A DNA stretch of 42,117 bases from Clostridium sp. (GTDB lineage Bacteria > Bacillota > Clostridia > Lachnospirales > Lachnospiraceae), in NCBI GenBank assembly GCA_023664385.1, contig JAMPFU010000028.1, forward strand, positions 1 through 42,117, in the 5' to 3' direction. Both the position numbers and the translations under genes were made by a program. Position 1 is the first letter of the stretch, and every line of letters starts with the position of its first letter. The notes below the pieces were generated by a model. The model had not been told where the DNA came from, made no database searches, and saw only the letters and a list, made by a program, of their open reading frames with translations. Shown piece after piece: positions 24,548 through 32,526 of the stretch.

Positions 24548-25504
24548 ATGATTGAGACAATTGCAAAGGCAGAATTACCAGTAGATGAGCTGCTTGAGAT
24601 AAAGAAAAACAGAATTGTTCCCCAAAATGGAATATCAAATGGAAAAAGAATATGTGTGGTGACAGGTATTCATGGAGATGAGCTGGAGGGACAATATGTC
24701 TGCTATGAGGTAAACAGGCGGATACGAGAAAATATTGAGTATTTAAAGGGAACTGTTGATATATATCCTGCACTTAATCCCTTTGGCATAGATTCCATAA
24801 CAAGAGGAATCCCTGCGTTTGATTTGGACATGAACAGACTGTTTCCGGGCAACAGTGACGGAGATATGAATGAGCATATTGCGGCACAAATTATTGAGGA
24901 TATGGTCGGAGCGGATGTCTGTGTTGATATACATGCAAGTAATATTTTTTTGACGGAGGTTCCCCAAATCAGAATAAACGAGCTTCATAAGGATTGGCTT
25001 GTTCCTATCGCAATGAATGCTAACGTGGATTTGATATGGGTACATGGTGCAAGTACGGTGCTCGAATCTACATTTGCCTATAGCTTAAACAGCAGAAAGA
25101 CCGCTACGCTTGTAGTTGAGGTTGGCGTGGGAATGCGCATAACGAAAGAATATGGTAATCAGATTACGGAGGGGATTTTTTCTCTCATGAAAAATTTGGG
25201 AATATGGGAGGGCCCTGTTGACGATATTAAGAAACCAGTGGTCGCCTCAGATGAAAATGGCGGGTGCGTATGCTATATGAATGCACCAGTTTCAGGAATT
25301 TACATTAAAGCGGTAAATCACGGTGAAATGGTGGAACAGGGAGCTCATATCGGTGATGTGGTAAATCCCCTTACAGGCGAGCTGCTTGCTAAAATTGATG
25401 CACCTGAAGCGGGATGGCTTTTTACGCAAAGAGAATACCCCATTTTAGAGGAGGGATCTCTTATGGGACGTATTCTAAAAAAGGATATACTGGAAAATCA
25501 ATAG
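24548..25504 (+). CDS. Succinylglutamate desuccinylase/aspartoacylase-type metallohydrolase, intact
   Basis: A 318-residue M14-type AstE/AspA protein. Zinc ligands are visible: His and Glu in TGIHGDELEG (~40-43) and His in VDIHAS (~127). Substrate-binding elements NPFGIDSITRG and DMNRLFPG are conserved, and the catalytic Glu is in VVEVGVGM (~190). A C-terminal beta-rich domain (ISGIYIKAV to MGRILKK) is typical of the YNLF-like AspA branch. The enzyme should hydrolyse an amide between an acyl group and an amino acid or related amine. GGGAGG at 24537-24542 sets the start at 24548. It follows the transglutaminase-like gene by 33 bp in what appears to be one operon. Confidence 0.88.
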   Translation: MIETIAKAELPVDELLEIKKNRIVPQNGISNGKRICVVTGIHGDELEGQYVCYEVNRRIRENIEYLKGTVDIYPALNPFGIDSITRGIPAFDLDMNRLFPGNSDGDMNEHIAAQIIEDMVGADVCVDIHASNIFLTEVPQIRINELHKDWLVPIAMNANVDLIWVHGASTVLESTFAYSLNSRKTATLVVEVGVGMRITKEYGNQITEGIFSLMKNLGIWEGPVDDIKKPVVASDENGGCVCYMNAPVSGIYIKAVNHGEMVEQGAHIGDVVNPLTGELLAKIDAPEAGWLFTQREYPILEEGSLMGRILKKDILENQ

Positions 25505-25525
25505 ACTTTTGCATGGAGGAGAAAA

Positions 25526-26458
25526 ATGAAAAAGGAAATTATATATGAGATAAAGGCACTATATAGAGATGATTTTCGTGTTACAGGATATTCCTTTGGG
25601 GAGGGAGAGAAAACCGTATGTATTGTCGGAAGCATGCGTGGAAATGAATTTCAGCAGATTTATGTATGCTCACAGCTTGTAAAACGGCTGGGGGAATTAG
25701 AGGAAAAAGGCAGGCTTGCTAAGGGGCATAGAATAATGGTAATTCCCTGCGCAAATCCATATTCGGTTAATATCAGAAAACGGTTTTGGAGCATAGACAA
25801 TACGGATATTAACCGTATGTTTCCGGGATATGATTTAGGGGAGACAACACAGCGGATTGCAGGAGGCATATTTGACGCAATAAAAGAATATCGGTTTGGA
25901 ATACAGTTTGCATCGTTTTACATGCCTGGAAATTTTGTGCCACAGATAAGAATGATGAAAACGGGAAATGAAAATGTTGAGCTTGCCTGTCAGTTTGGCT
26001 TACCTTATGTTGTGCTTCATCACCCAAGACCCTTTGATACAGCTACGCTGAATTATAACTGGCAGCTTTGGGGAACGGATGCATTTTCAATATATACATC
26101 AAGTACAAGTGACGTGGACAAGCAAAGTGCAAGACAGGCAGTGGCGGCAATCCTTAATTTTATGTCTAAACAGGGAATTATAAATTACAGGGGCTACGAG
26201 GGCTACATATCAAGGGTAATAGAAAGCACGGATATGGTTAATGTCAGGACGTCGGCAGCAGGCTTCTTTGAACGGCTTGTGGATGTGGAGGATAAGGTTG
26301 AAAAGGGACAGCCGATGGCATATGTAAACGACCCGTATCTAGGAGTAAAAAAGCTTGAGATTTGCGCACCGATAGACGGAACGGTTGCATTTGCACATAA
26401 TGAAACAATGGCTTACCAAAACACCGCAGTATTTAAGCTTATTCCTGAGGAGTATTGA
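25526..26458 (+). CDS. AspA/AstE paralogue with zinc and catalytic residues lost (pseudoenzyme)
   Basis: A 310-residue paralogue of the gene just upstream, clearly the same fold (CANPYSVNIRKRFW, DINRMFPGYDLGE, C-terminal GFFERLVDVEDKVEKGQ domain). The metal site is gone: the HxxE motif reads GSMRGNEF (His to Arg, Glu kept), and the second His position reads IQFASF (His to Phe). The catalytic Glu region reads AFSIYTSSTSDVDK in place of VVEVGVGM. It is full length and well expressed (GGAGG before ATG, 21 bp after the upstream stop), so it is unlikely to be simple decay. A regulatory or binding role beside the active paralogue is the natural inference; no catalytic function should be assigned. 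Confidence 0.85.
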   Translation: MKKEIIYEIKALYRDDFRVTGYSFGEGEKTVCIVGSMRGNEFQQIYVCSQLVKRLGELEEKGRLAKGHRIMVIPCANPYSVNIRKRFWSIDNTDINRMFPGYDLGETTQRIAGGIFDAIKEYRFGIQFASFYMPGNFVPQIRMMKTGNENVELACQFGLPYVVLHHPRPFDTATLNYNWQLWGTDAFSIYTSSTSDVDKQSARQAVAAILNFMSKQGIINYRGYEGYISRVIESTDMVNVRTSAAGFFERLVDVEDKVEKGQPMAYVNDPYLGVKKLEICAPIDGTVAFAHNETMAYQNTAVFKLIPEEY

Positions 26459-26536
26459 GGCAAAGAAAACTAATCCAGTTCTGAGTGGAATTTAATTTTG
26501 CAAATGAGAAAAAATTTAGAAATTTTAAAAAAGGGA

Positions 26537-26564
26537 TTGACATTTTAAAATTTAGGTGTATAAT
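26537..26564 (+). promoter_or_regulatory. Promoter of the glutamine synthetase gene
   Basis: TTGACA (26537-26542) and TATAAT (26559-26564) are 16 bp apart. Both hexamers are consensus. Transcription from about 26571 would meet the terminator hairpin at 26584 within 15 nt, leaving a 164-nt leader before the gene. Confidence 0.8.
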
Positions 26565-26583
26565 TTGAAAACGTAAAAGCAAA

Positions 26584-26620
26584 GGCGCTTTGGAGAATAA
26601 CTCTAAAGCGCTCTTTTTTT
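26584..26620 (+). terminator. Terminator hairpin inside the glnA leader
   Basis: An 11-bp stem, GCGCTTTGGAG (26585-26595) with CTCTAAAGCGC (26601-26611), has an AATAA loop and runs into seven T residues (614-620). It lies between the glutamine synthetase promoter and its coding region. It can terminate the upstream AspA operon and may also attenuate transcription from the promoter at 26537. Confidence 0.75.
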
Positions 26621-26654
26621 GTTTGAATAGTCTTAAGCTTCTGTTTTAGAGTTT

Positions 26655-26693
26655 TCGACTTACCTTGTAAATCGGAACATATTGTGAAGCAAA
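26655..26693 (+). repeat. Leader element shared with the gene at 37977, glnA copy
   Basis: A hairpin (CGACTTAC-CTT-GTAAATCG, 26656-26674) is followed by GGAACATATTGTGAAGCAAA at 26674-26693. The 20-nt string recurs exactly at 37919-37938, also about 40 nt before a GGAGG site. The stem is kept in the second copy through G.T pairs, which favours an RNA element over chance. Confidence 0.5.
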
Positions 26694-26734
26694 GCTTTAA
26701 ATGCGGCGATGTTCAAAGAAGGAGGAAAAAAGAT

Positions 26735-28834
26735 ATGGCAAATGAAATACCTGAATTATACGGAAGTCTTGTTTTTAATGATAAGGTAATGAGAACAAAG
26801 TTACCGAAGGATATGTACAAGGCGCTCAAGAAGACGATTGAAAATGGGACACACCTTGAGCTTGACGTTGCAAATTCAGTTGCAGTTGCAATGAAGGAGT
26901 GGGCTGTTGAAAACGGTGCTACCCATTACACCCATTGGTTTCAGCCGATGACGGGCTTTACTGCTGAAAAGCATGACAGCTTCATACAGCCTTCAGGTGA
27001 CGGAGAGGTTATCATGGAATTTTCGGGTAAGGAGCTTGTAAAGGGTGAGCCTGATGCATCAAGCTTCCCGTCAGGAGGACTTCGTGCAACCTTTGAGGCA
27101 AGAGGATATACTGCATGGGATCCGACCTCTCCTGCATTTATTAAGGACGGAACACTTTACATACCGACAGCCTTTTGTTCATATGGCGGTCAGGCACTTG
27201 ATAAGAAAACACCCCTTCTCCGTTCTATGGAAATGCTAAGCGAGAAGGCAGTCAAGATACTTCATCTTCTTGGAAATGATACGGTAACAGGCGTATCAAC
27301 AACAATAGGACCTGAACAGGAATATTTCCTTGTGGACAGAGAGCTTTACAATAAGAGAAAGGATCTTGTGTTCTGTGGAAGAACGCTTTTCGGAGCTCCG
27401 GCGCCAAAGGGGCAGGAGATGGAGGACCATTACTTTGGTTCTATCAAGCCTAGAATTGCAGCATATATGCATGACCTTGACAGAGAGCTTTGGAAGTACG
27501 GCATACCTGCCAAGACAAAGCACAATGAGGTTGCACCTGCACAGCATGAGATGGCACCGATATTTGAGACGGCAAACATTGCGGTTGACCACAACCAGCT
27601 TACCATGGATACAATGAAGAAGGTTGCCGAGAAGCATGGACTTGTATGTCTTTTACATGAGAAGCCGTTTGAGGGAATAAACGGAAGCGGCAAGCACAAT
27701 AACTGGTCCGTATCGACAAACGATGGTGTAAATCTTTTGAATCCGGGAAGAACACCTGCACAAAATATACAGTTTTTAGTATTCCTTATGGCAGTTATCA
27801 AGGCGGTTGACGATTATTCTGATTTGATGAGAATAGCAGCGTCGTCAGCGGGTAATGACCACAGGCTTGGAGGAAATGAAGCACCTCCTGCAATCATTTC
27901 AATATTCCTTGGAGATGAGCTTACGGCTGTTCTTCAGTCTATTGAAAATGACACATATTTTGGAAAGCAGGAAAAGGTACAGCTTGAGACGGGTGCAAAT
28001 GTACTTCCTCATTTCTTTAAGGATAACACTGACAGAAACCGTACATCACCGTTTGCATTTACCGGAAATAAATTTGAATTCCGTATGCTTGGCTCGTCGG
28101 CATCGGTTTCAAATCCTAACGTAATACTGAATACTGCTGTTGCCGAGGCACTTGAGCAGTTTTATCACGAGCTTGAGGGAACGAAGCCTGAGGATATGGA
28201 GCATGCAGTGCATGAGCTTATCAAGAGAGCCATCAGAAAGCATAAAAAGGTTATATTTAACGGCAACGGATATACGGATGAGTGGATTAAGGAGGCAGAG
28301 GCAAGAGGCTTATACAATCTGCCAACTACACCGGATTGTCTTCCTAAGTTTATTGAGGATAAAAATGTTGAGCTTTTCACAAAGCATGGCATCTTCACGA
28401 AGGAGGAAATTTTTGCAAGATATGAAATACTCCTTGAGAACTATGTTAAGACAATTGGAATTGAGGCACGTACAATGGCTGATATGCTTACAAAGGATTT
28501 CCTGCCTTCTATTTCAGCATATGCTGGAAAGGTAGCAGGCGATGCAGCAAGTGCAAAGGCATTTATGCCAAGCCTTTCAATGGAAACTGAGGAAGCACTT
28601 GTTAAAAAGCTTACGGATGCATATAAATTTATCACTGATAATGTGGCAGAGCTTAAAAAACTTACGGAGGAAACGCTTGCTATTGCTGAAATGCAGGAGG
28701 CTGCAAATGCATGTCGTGACAAGGTGCTTCCGAAGATGGATGCTCTTGCTGCCTGCGCAAATGAGATAGAAGCGCTTATTCCTGATGACATATTACCATA
28801 TCCGACATATGAAAAACTCTTGTTTGCGGTGTAG
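26735..28834 (+). CDS. glnN: Glutamine synthetase type III (GlnN)
   Basis: A 699-residue type III glutamine synthetase that joins ammonia to glutamate using ATP. The length and the N-terminal extension (SLVFNDKVMRTKLPKD) are those of GSIII, as found in Bacteroidetes and Clostridia. Active-site segments include GPEQEYFLVD (~192), HNEVAPAQHEMAP, and NGSGKHNNWS for metal and ATP binding, followed by SAGNDHRLGGNEAPP. The start at 26735 follows AAGGAGG; the longer frame from 26684 covers the leader. The gene is downstream of an amidoligase operon and upstream of purF and an ammonium channel, placing ammonia uptake and glutamine use together. Regulation is probably through the leader terminator. 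Confidence 0.95.
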   Translation: MANEIPELYGSLVFNDKVMRTKLPKDMYKALKKTIENGTHLELDVANSVAVAMKEWAVENGATHYTHWFQPMTGFTAEKHDSFIQPSGDGEVIMEFSGKELVKGEPDASSFPSGGLRATFEARGYTAWDPTSPAFIKDGTLYIPTAFCSYGGQALDKKTPLLRSMEMLSEKAVKILHLLGNDTVTGVSTTIGPEQEYFLVDRELYNKRKDLVFCGRTLFGAPAPKGQEMEDHYFGSIKPRIAAYMHDLDRELWKYGIPAKTKHNEVAPAQHEMAPIFETANIAVDHNQLTMDTMKKVAEKHGLVCLLHEKPFEGINGSGKHNNWSVSTNDGVNLLNPGRTPAQNIQFLVFLMAVIKAVDDYSDLMRIAASSAGNDHRLGGNEAPPAIISIFLGDELTAVLQSIENDTYFGKQEKVQLETGANVLPHFFKDNTDRNRTSPFAFTGNKFEFRMLGSSASVSNPNVILNTAVAEALEQFYHELEGTKPEDMEHAVHELIKRAIRKHKKVIFNGNGYTDEWIKEAEARGLYNLPTTPDCLPKFIEDKNVELFTKHGIFTKEEIFARYEILLENYVKTIGIEARTMADMLTKDFLPSISAYAGKVAGDAASAKAFMPSLSMETEEALVKKLTDAYKFITDNVAELKKLTEETLAIAEMQEAANACRDKVLPKMDALAACANEIEALIPDDILPYPTYEKLLFAV

Positions 28835-28870
28835 GCTGCGACAGTCTAAGGAGAAATCCGGGAGGAAGAT

Positions 28871-30253
28871 ATGGAACAGGAAATAAAAGAGGCATGTGGT
28901 GTTTTTGGAATTTATAATATTTCCGGCGGCGATGTTGCACAGCAGATATATTACGGACTGTCCTCGTTGCAGCATCGCGGGCAGGAATCCTGCGGGATTG
29001 CTGTTTCTGATACAAGCGGACCTATGGGAAACATGAACGTAGAGCGGGGTATGGGACTTGTAAGTGAAGTCTTTAAGGAAACTGTTTTAGCCTCGCTAAA
29101 GGGAAATATCGGCGTGGGTCATGTGAGATATTCAACAACGGGAGATACATCCATAAATAATGCTCAGCCTCTTGTACTGAATTACATCAAGGGAACATTG
29201 GCACTGGCACATAATGGTAATCTTGTAAATACGGAGGAGCTTAAATGTGAGCTTGCAAGAACAGGCGCAATATTTCAGACCACAACCGATTCGGAGCTTA
29301 TAGCCTACTTTATAGCAAGGGAACGGGTAAATACAAATTCCGTTGAGGAGGCTATCATAAAGGCGGCAGAAAAGATAAAGGGAGCTTATGGCCTTGTGAT
29401 CGCAAGTCCGAGAAAGCTTATCGGCGTCAGGGATCCTTTAGGGCTTAAGCCTCTTTGTATAGGAAAAAAGGACGATTCGTACATAATCGCTTCTGAGAGC
29501 TGTGCGCTTAGTGCCCTTGGAGCAACATTTATCAGGGATGTGCTTCCAGGTGAGGTTGTGACTGTAACAAGAGATGGTTTACACTCCTACAAAAACCTCT
29601 GTAATGGAAAATGCGCACATTGCATTTTTGAATATATCTATTTTGCAAGACTTGACAGCACCATAGACGGCATATCAGTCTATGATGCAAGACTGAAGGC
29701 AGGGGAGGCTCTTGCAAAGGCATATCCCATAGATGCAGATATTGTCGCAGGAGTTCCCGAATCGGGTGTTGCGGCTGCAATGGGGTATTCCAAGGCTGCG
29801 GGCATACCGTACAGTCAGGTGTTTTACAAAAACAGCTACGTGGGAAGAACCTTTATAAAGCCGACGCAGAAGGAAAGGGAATCAAGCGTAAGGCTAAAGC
29901 TAAGCGTGTTGGAGCCGTCCGTTAAGGATAAAAGCATTGTGCTTGTGGATGATTCCATTGTCAGGGGTACAACGATTGCAAACCTGATACATATGCTGAA
30001 AAAAGCAGGAGCAAAAAGCGTTCATGTGAGAATTTGCTCACCGCCGTTTCTTTATCCCTGCTACTTTGGGACGGACGTCCCATCAAACAAACAGCTGATT
30101 GCTTCCTCACATTCCGAGGAGGAAATAAGACAGCTTATTGGAGCTGATACACTTGGATATATGAAAATCGAGGACTTACAGACGATGGTAGGAGATTTGC
30201 CGATATGTCGTGCCTGCTTCGATAATGATTATCCGATGCGTATTCCGCAATAA
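28871..30253 (+). CDS. purF: Amidophosphoribosyltransferase
   Basis: A 460-residue enzyme catalysing the first committed step of purine synthesis: PRPP plus glutamine gives phosphoribosylamine. The N-terminal nucleophile is Cys9 (MEQEIKEACGVFG), so an eight-residue propeptide is removed, as in the Bacillus enzyme. The glutaminase domain includes GHVRYST and AHNGNL. The PRPP loop is VLVDDSIVRGTT (~357). Cysteines in CAHCIFEY, CSPPFLYPCYFG and CRACFDNDYP match the [4Fe-4S] ligands of the oxygen-sensitive class. It lies 37 bp after glnN, not in a pur operon, so glutamine supply and purine entry are co-transcribed. Confidence 0.93.
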   Translation: MEQEIKEACGVFGIYNISGGDVAQQIYYGLSSLQHRGQESCGIAVSDTSGPMGNMNVERGMGLVSEVFKETVLASLKGNIGVGHVRYSTTGDTSINNAQPLVLNYIKGTLALAHNGNLVNTEELKCELARTGAIFQTTTDSELIAYFIARERVNTNSVEEAIIKAAEKIKGAYGLVIASPRKLIGVRDPLGLKPLCIGKKDDSYIIASESCALSALGATFIRDVLPGEVVTVTRDGLHSYKNLCNGKCAHCIFEYIYFARLDSTIDGISVYDARLKAGEALAKAYPIDADIVAGVPESGVAAAMGYSKAAGIPYSQVFYKNSYVGRTFIKPTQKERESSVRLKLSVLEPSVKDKSIVLVDDSIVRGTTIANLIHMLKKAGAKSVHVRICSPPFLYPCYFGTDVPSNKQLIASSHSEEEIRQLIGADTLGYMKIEDLQTMVGDLPICRACFDNDYPMRIPQ

Positions 30254-30282
30254 TAATTACGAAAACCATATATAAAATAATT

Positions 30283-30338
30283 AAGCGATGCAATGGGGCA
30301 TTTACAAAAAAGTAAAGTAGACCATGTATCGCTTTTTA
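30283..30338 (+). terminator. Terminator after purF
   Basis: Arms AAGCGAT (30283-30289) and ATCGCTT (30328-30334) pair, with inner ATGG/CCAT pairing and a further TTTAC/GTAAA stem, ending in TTTTT. It closes the glnN-purF unit. Confidence 0.7.
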
Positions 30339-30377
30339 TATAGATTTTAGCATTGAAAGGATTTATGACAGGAAGGA

Positions 30378-30402
30378 TTACGATTTACATTAAAAATCGT
30401 AA
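30378..30402 (+). promoter_or_regulatory. Inverted repeat before the ammonium channel gene
   Basis: TTACGATTT (30378-30386) and AAATCGTAA (30394-30402) form a perfect 9-bp inverted repeat with a 7-nt spacer. It ends 8 nt before the ribosome-binding site AGGAGG. It could be an operator or an RNA hairpin limiting ribosome access. Confidence 0.5.
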
Positions 30403-30422
30403 CGTAAAAGGAGGAAAAAGCT

Positions 30423-32207
30423 ATGGCAGAAGAATTAATGCAGCTAGTATCTGACAATGTTTTTGGCGTCTGGTTTTTAATCGGAGCCGCACTTGTATTT
30501 TGGATGCAGGCAGGCTTTGCAATGGTGGAGACAGGCTTTACCAGAGCAAAGAATGCAGGTAACATTATCATGAAAAACCTTATGGATTTTTGTATAGGAA
30601 CGGTAATGTTTATCCTGATTGGTTTCAGTCTTCTTCTTGGAGAGGACATGATTGGTCTTATCGGAAAGCCGGGATTTGATATTTTTACGGCTTACGAAAG
30701 CTTTGACTGGTCAAACTTTGTGTTTAACTTAGTATTTTGTGCAACTACGGCAACAATCGTTTCCGGAGCAATGGCAGAAAGAACAAAATTTTTGTCCTAC
30801 TGTGTATACTCAGCAGTTATTTCAGGTCTTATTTATCCGATTGAAGCACACTGGGTATGGGGCGGTGGATGGCTTGCCGAGATGGGCTTCCATGATTTTG
30901 CAGGTTCAACCTGCATCCACATGGTAGGTGGCATCTGTGCCTTGATTGGCGCAAAAATACTTGGTCCCCGTATTGGTAAATTTTCAAAGAATAAAGAAGG
31001 AAAGATAACAAAGGTAAATGCATTTCCGGGACATAATCTTCCAATCGGAGCCCTCGGCGTATTTATCCTTTGGTTAGGCTGGTACGGTTTTAACGGTGCT
31101 GCTGCCACATCAGTAGCAGAGCTTGGCTCAATATTTGTTACAACCACAATTGCGCCTGCAATTGCAACGGTTGTATGTATGGTATTTACATGGATTAAAT
31201 ATGGCAAGCCTGATGTTTCAATGTGTCTTAACGCATCACTTGCAGGACTTGTGGCAATTACCGCCTCCTGTGACGTTACAGATGCCTTAGGCGCAACCAT
31301 TATCGGTGCGGTGGCAGGATTGCTTGTGGTGTTCGGTGTATGGCTCTTAGACCATAAGCTCCACATTGATGACCCAGTAGGCGCTGTTGCCGTTCATATG
31401 ATGAATGGTATTTGGGGCACGATTGCAGTTGGACTTTTTGCCACAGATACGGCGCCTGCTTATGCAAGAGGCTTTGGTGATGGAACAGTATTTGGTGCAA
31501 ATCAGATTGCAGGAAAGGGATTGTTTTACGGTGGAGGCTTTGAGCTTCTTGGAATACAGCTTGTAGGAATGGCGGCAATCATTGCATTTACGGCTGTTAC
31601 AATTACAATAACCTTTTATGCGATTAAGGCGATATTCGGTCTTCGTGTTACTGAGGAGGAGGAAATTGTAGGACTTGATTCAACAGAGCATGGACTTCCG
31701 TCAGCGTATTCAGGCTTCAGCCTTATGGATATTTCAAATATCATGGATGAAAATGAAAATACCGACCTTGGCGTGTCTGAGTACAGTGAGGCAACGGAGG
31801 CGCAGAAGGAGGCTGCCGTTAAGGTTAGCAAAGCTCCTGTAGCTTCTGCGTCAGGTATTTACAAGGTTGTTATTGTCGCCAAGCTTTCGAGATACGAGAA
31901 GCTTAGAAAGGCACTCAATGATTTAGGCGTAACGGGAATGACAATGACGCAGGTAATGGGCTGTGGTATTCAGAAGGGTGCAGGAGAGATGTACCGTGGA
32001 GTTGAGCTTGATGCAACACTTCTTCCAAAGGTTAAAATTGAAGTCGTTGTAAGCAAAATACCTGTAGATACGGTTATCGAGACTGCAAAGAAGACTCTTT
32101 ACACAGGACATATCGGCGACGGTAAGATATTCGTATACAACGTGGAGCAGGTTGTTAAGGTTCGTACCGGTGAGGAAGGCTTTGCAGCCTTGCAGGATGT
32201 AGAGTAA
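30423..32207 (+). CDS. amtB: Ammonium channel AmtB fused to a C-terminal PII domain
   Basis: A 594-residue fusion. Residues 1-~410 form an Amt channel with 11 predicted TM helices: AMVETGFTRAKNAG, EAHWVWGGGWLAEMG (first pore His region), FNGAAATSVAELG, and the second pore His in VHMMNGIWG. A ~65-residue acidic linker leads to a PII/GlnK domain (~478-594). Its parts are YKVVIVAKLSRYEKLRKAL, the T-loop with MYRGVEL (the uridylylatable-Tyr position), KIEVVVSKIPVD and TGHIGDGKIFVYNVE. In most bacteria GlnK is separate and plugs the channel when nitrogen is plentiful; here the plug is tethered. AGGAGG precedes the ATG. Confidence 0.92.
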   Translation: MAEELMQLVSDNVFGVWFLIGAALVFWMQAGFAMVETGFTRAKNAGNIIMKNLMDFCIGTVMFILIGFSLLLGEDMIGLIGKPGFDIFTAYESFDWSNFVFNLVFCATTATIVSGAMAERTKFLSYCVYSAVISGLIYPIEAHWVWGGGWLAEMGFHDFAGSTCIHMVGGICALIGAKILGPRIGKFSKNKEGKITKVNAFPGHNLPIGALGVFILWLGWYGFNGAAATSVAELGSIFVTTTIAPAIATVVCMVFTWIKYGKPDVSMCLNASLAGLVAITASCDVTDALGATIIGAVAGLLVVFGVWLLDHKLHIDDPVGAVAVHMMNGIWGTIAVGLFATDTAPAYARGFGDGTVFGANQIAGKGLFYGGGFELLGIQLVGMAAIIAFTAVTITITFYAIKAIFGLRVTEEEEIVGLDSTEHGLPSAYSGFSLMDISNIMDENENTDLGVSEYSEATEAQKEAAVKVSKAPVASASGIYKVVIVAKLSRYEKLRKALNDLGVTGMTMTQVMGCGIQKGAGEMYRGVELDATLLPKVKIEVVVSKIPVDTVIETAKKTLYTGHIGDGKIFVYNVEQVVKVRTGEEGFAALQDVE

Positions 32208-32225
32208 TAGAGCTTATAAAAATAT

Positions 32226-32286
32226 GGGACTGCCGCATGCGTGATGGATTTTACGTCCGTCCGTGCGGTAAGTCCTTTTTTATTTT
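32226..32286 (+). terminator. Terminator after amtB-PII
   Basis: GGACT (32227-32231) pairs with AGTCC (32271-32275), and the adjacent CCGCATG pairs with CGTGCGG. Six T residues and a TATTTT tail follow. Confidence 0.75.
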
Positions 32287-32347
32287 ATATTAGTGCCGAG
32301 AATTTTTTTTCTATTTGTGCGGTATTAAGGATTTGTTGATTTTGCTA

Positions 32348-32376
32348 TTGTAAGGCAAAAATAAAATGTATATAAT
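32348..32376 (+). promoter_or_regulatory. Sigma-A promoter
   Basis: TTGTAA (32348-32353) and TATAAT (32371-32376) are 17 bp apart. It reads toward the MGMT-type gene at 32527 and starts transcription inside the short fragment at 32366. Confidence 0.6.
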
Positions 32377-32494
32377 TAAGATTGACCTGATTACATTGTA
32401 TGGTAAATTGGGTTTGCCTTACTTTGATGAAACAGAGGAAGAATTTGAAGAAGATTTGGCAGTATTGAAGAAATTAAGGAGTGCGACAGTATGA
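32366..32494 (+). pseudogene. Short acidic gene fragment
   Basis: An open frame of 42 residues containing LPYFDETEEEFEEDLAVLKK, ending at TGA 32492-32494. Composition is protein-like (acidic amphipathic helix), but the only ATG lies inside the spacer of the promoter at 32348 and has no ribosome-binding site. It is probably the 3' end of a lost gene. I do not recognise the family. Confidence 0.3.
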
Positions 32495-32526
32495 TAGTTG
32501 TTTCAATAGACAGAGGTATATAAATT

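Larger units (their letters stand above)
32208..32526. other. Intergenic region after the ammonium channel
   Basis: This 319-bp stretch holds a strong terminator (32226-32286), a promoter (32348-32376) and a short open frame that looks like the end of a lost gene (32366-32494). A 10-codon frame (MIVVSIDRGI, ATG at 32491) overlaps the fragment's stop codon, as in coupled genes. Both frames look like debris. Confidence 0.5.

Noticed and set aside
26571-26734. ANTAR-target (dual hexaloop) antiterminator before glnN
   Set aside because: Only one hairpin and a five-base loop are present; the second hexaloop stem is not seen. The ACTCTAAA/TTTAGAGT pairing lies beyond the T run, too late to stop termination.
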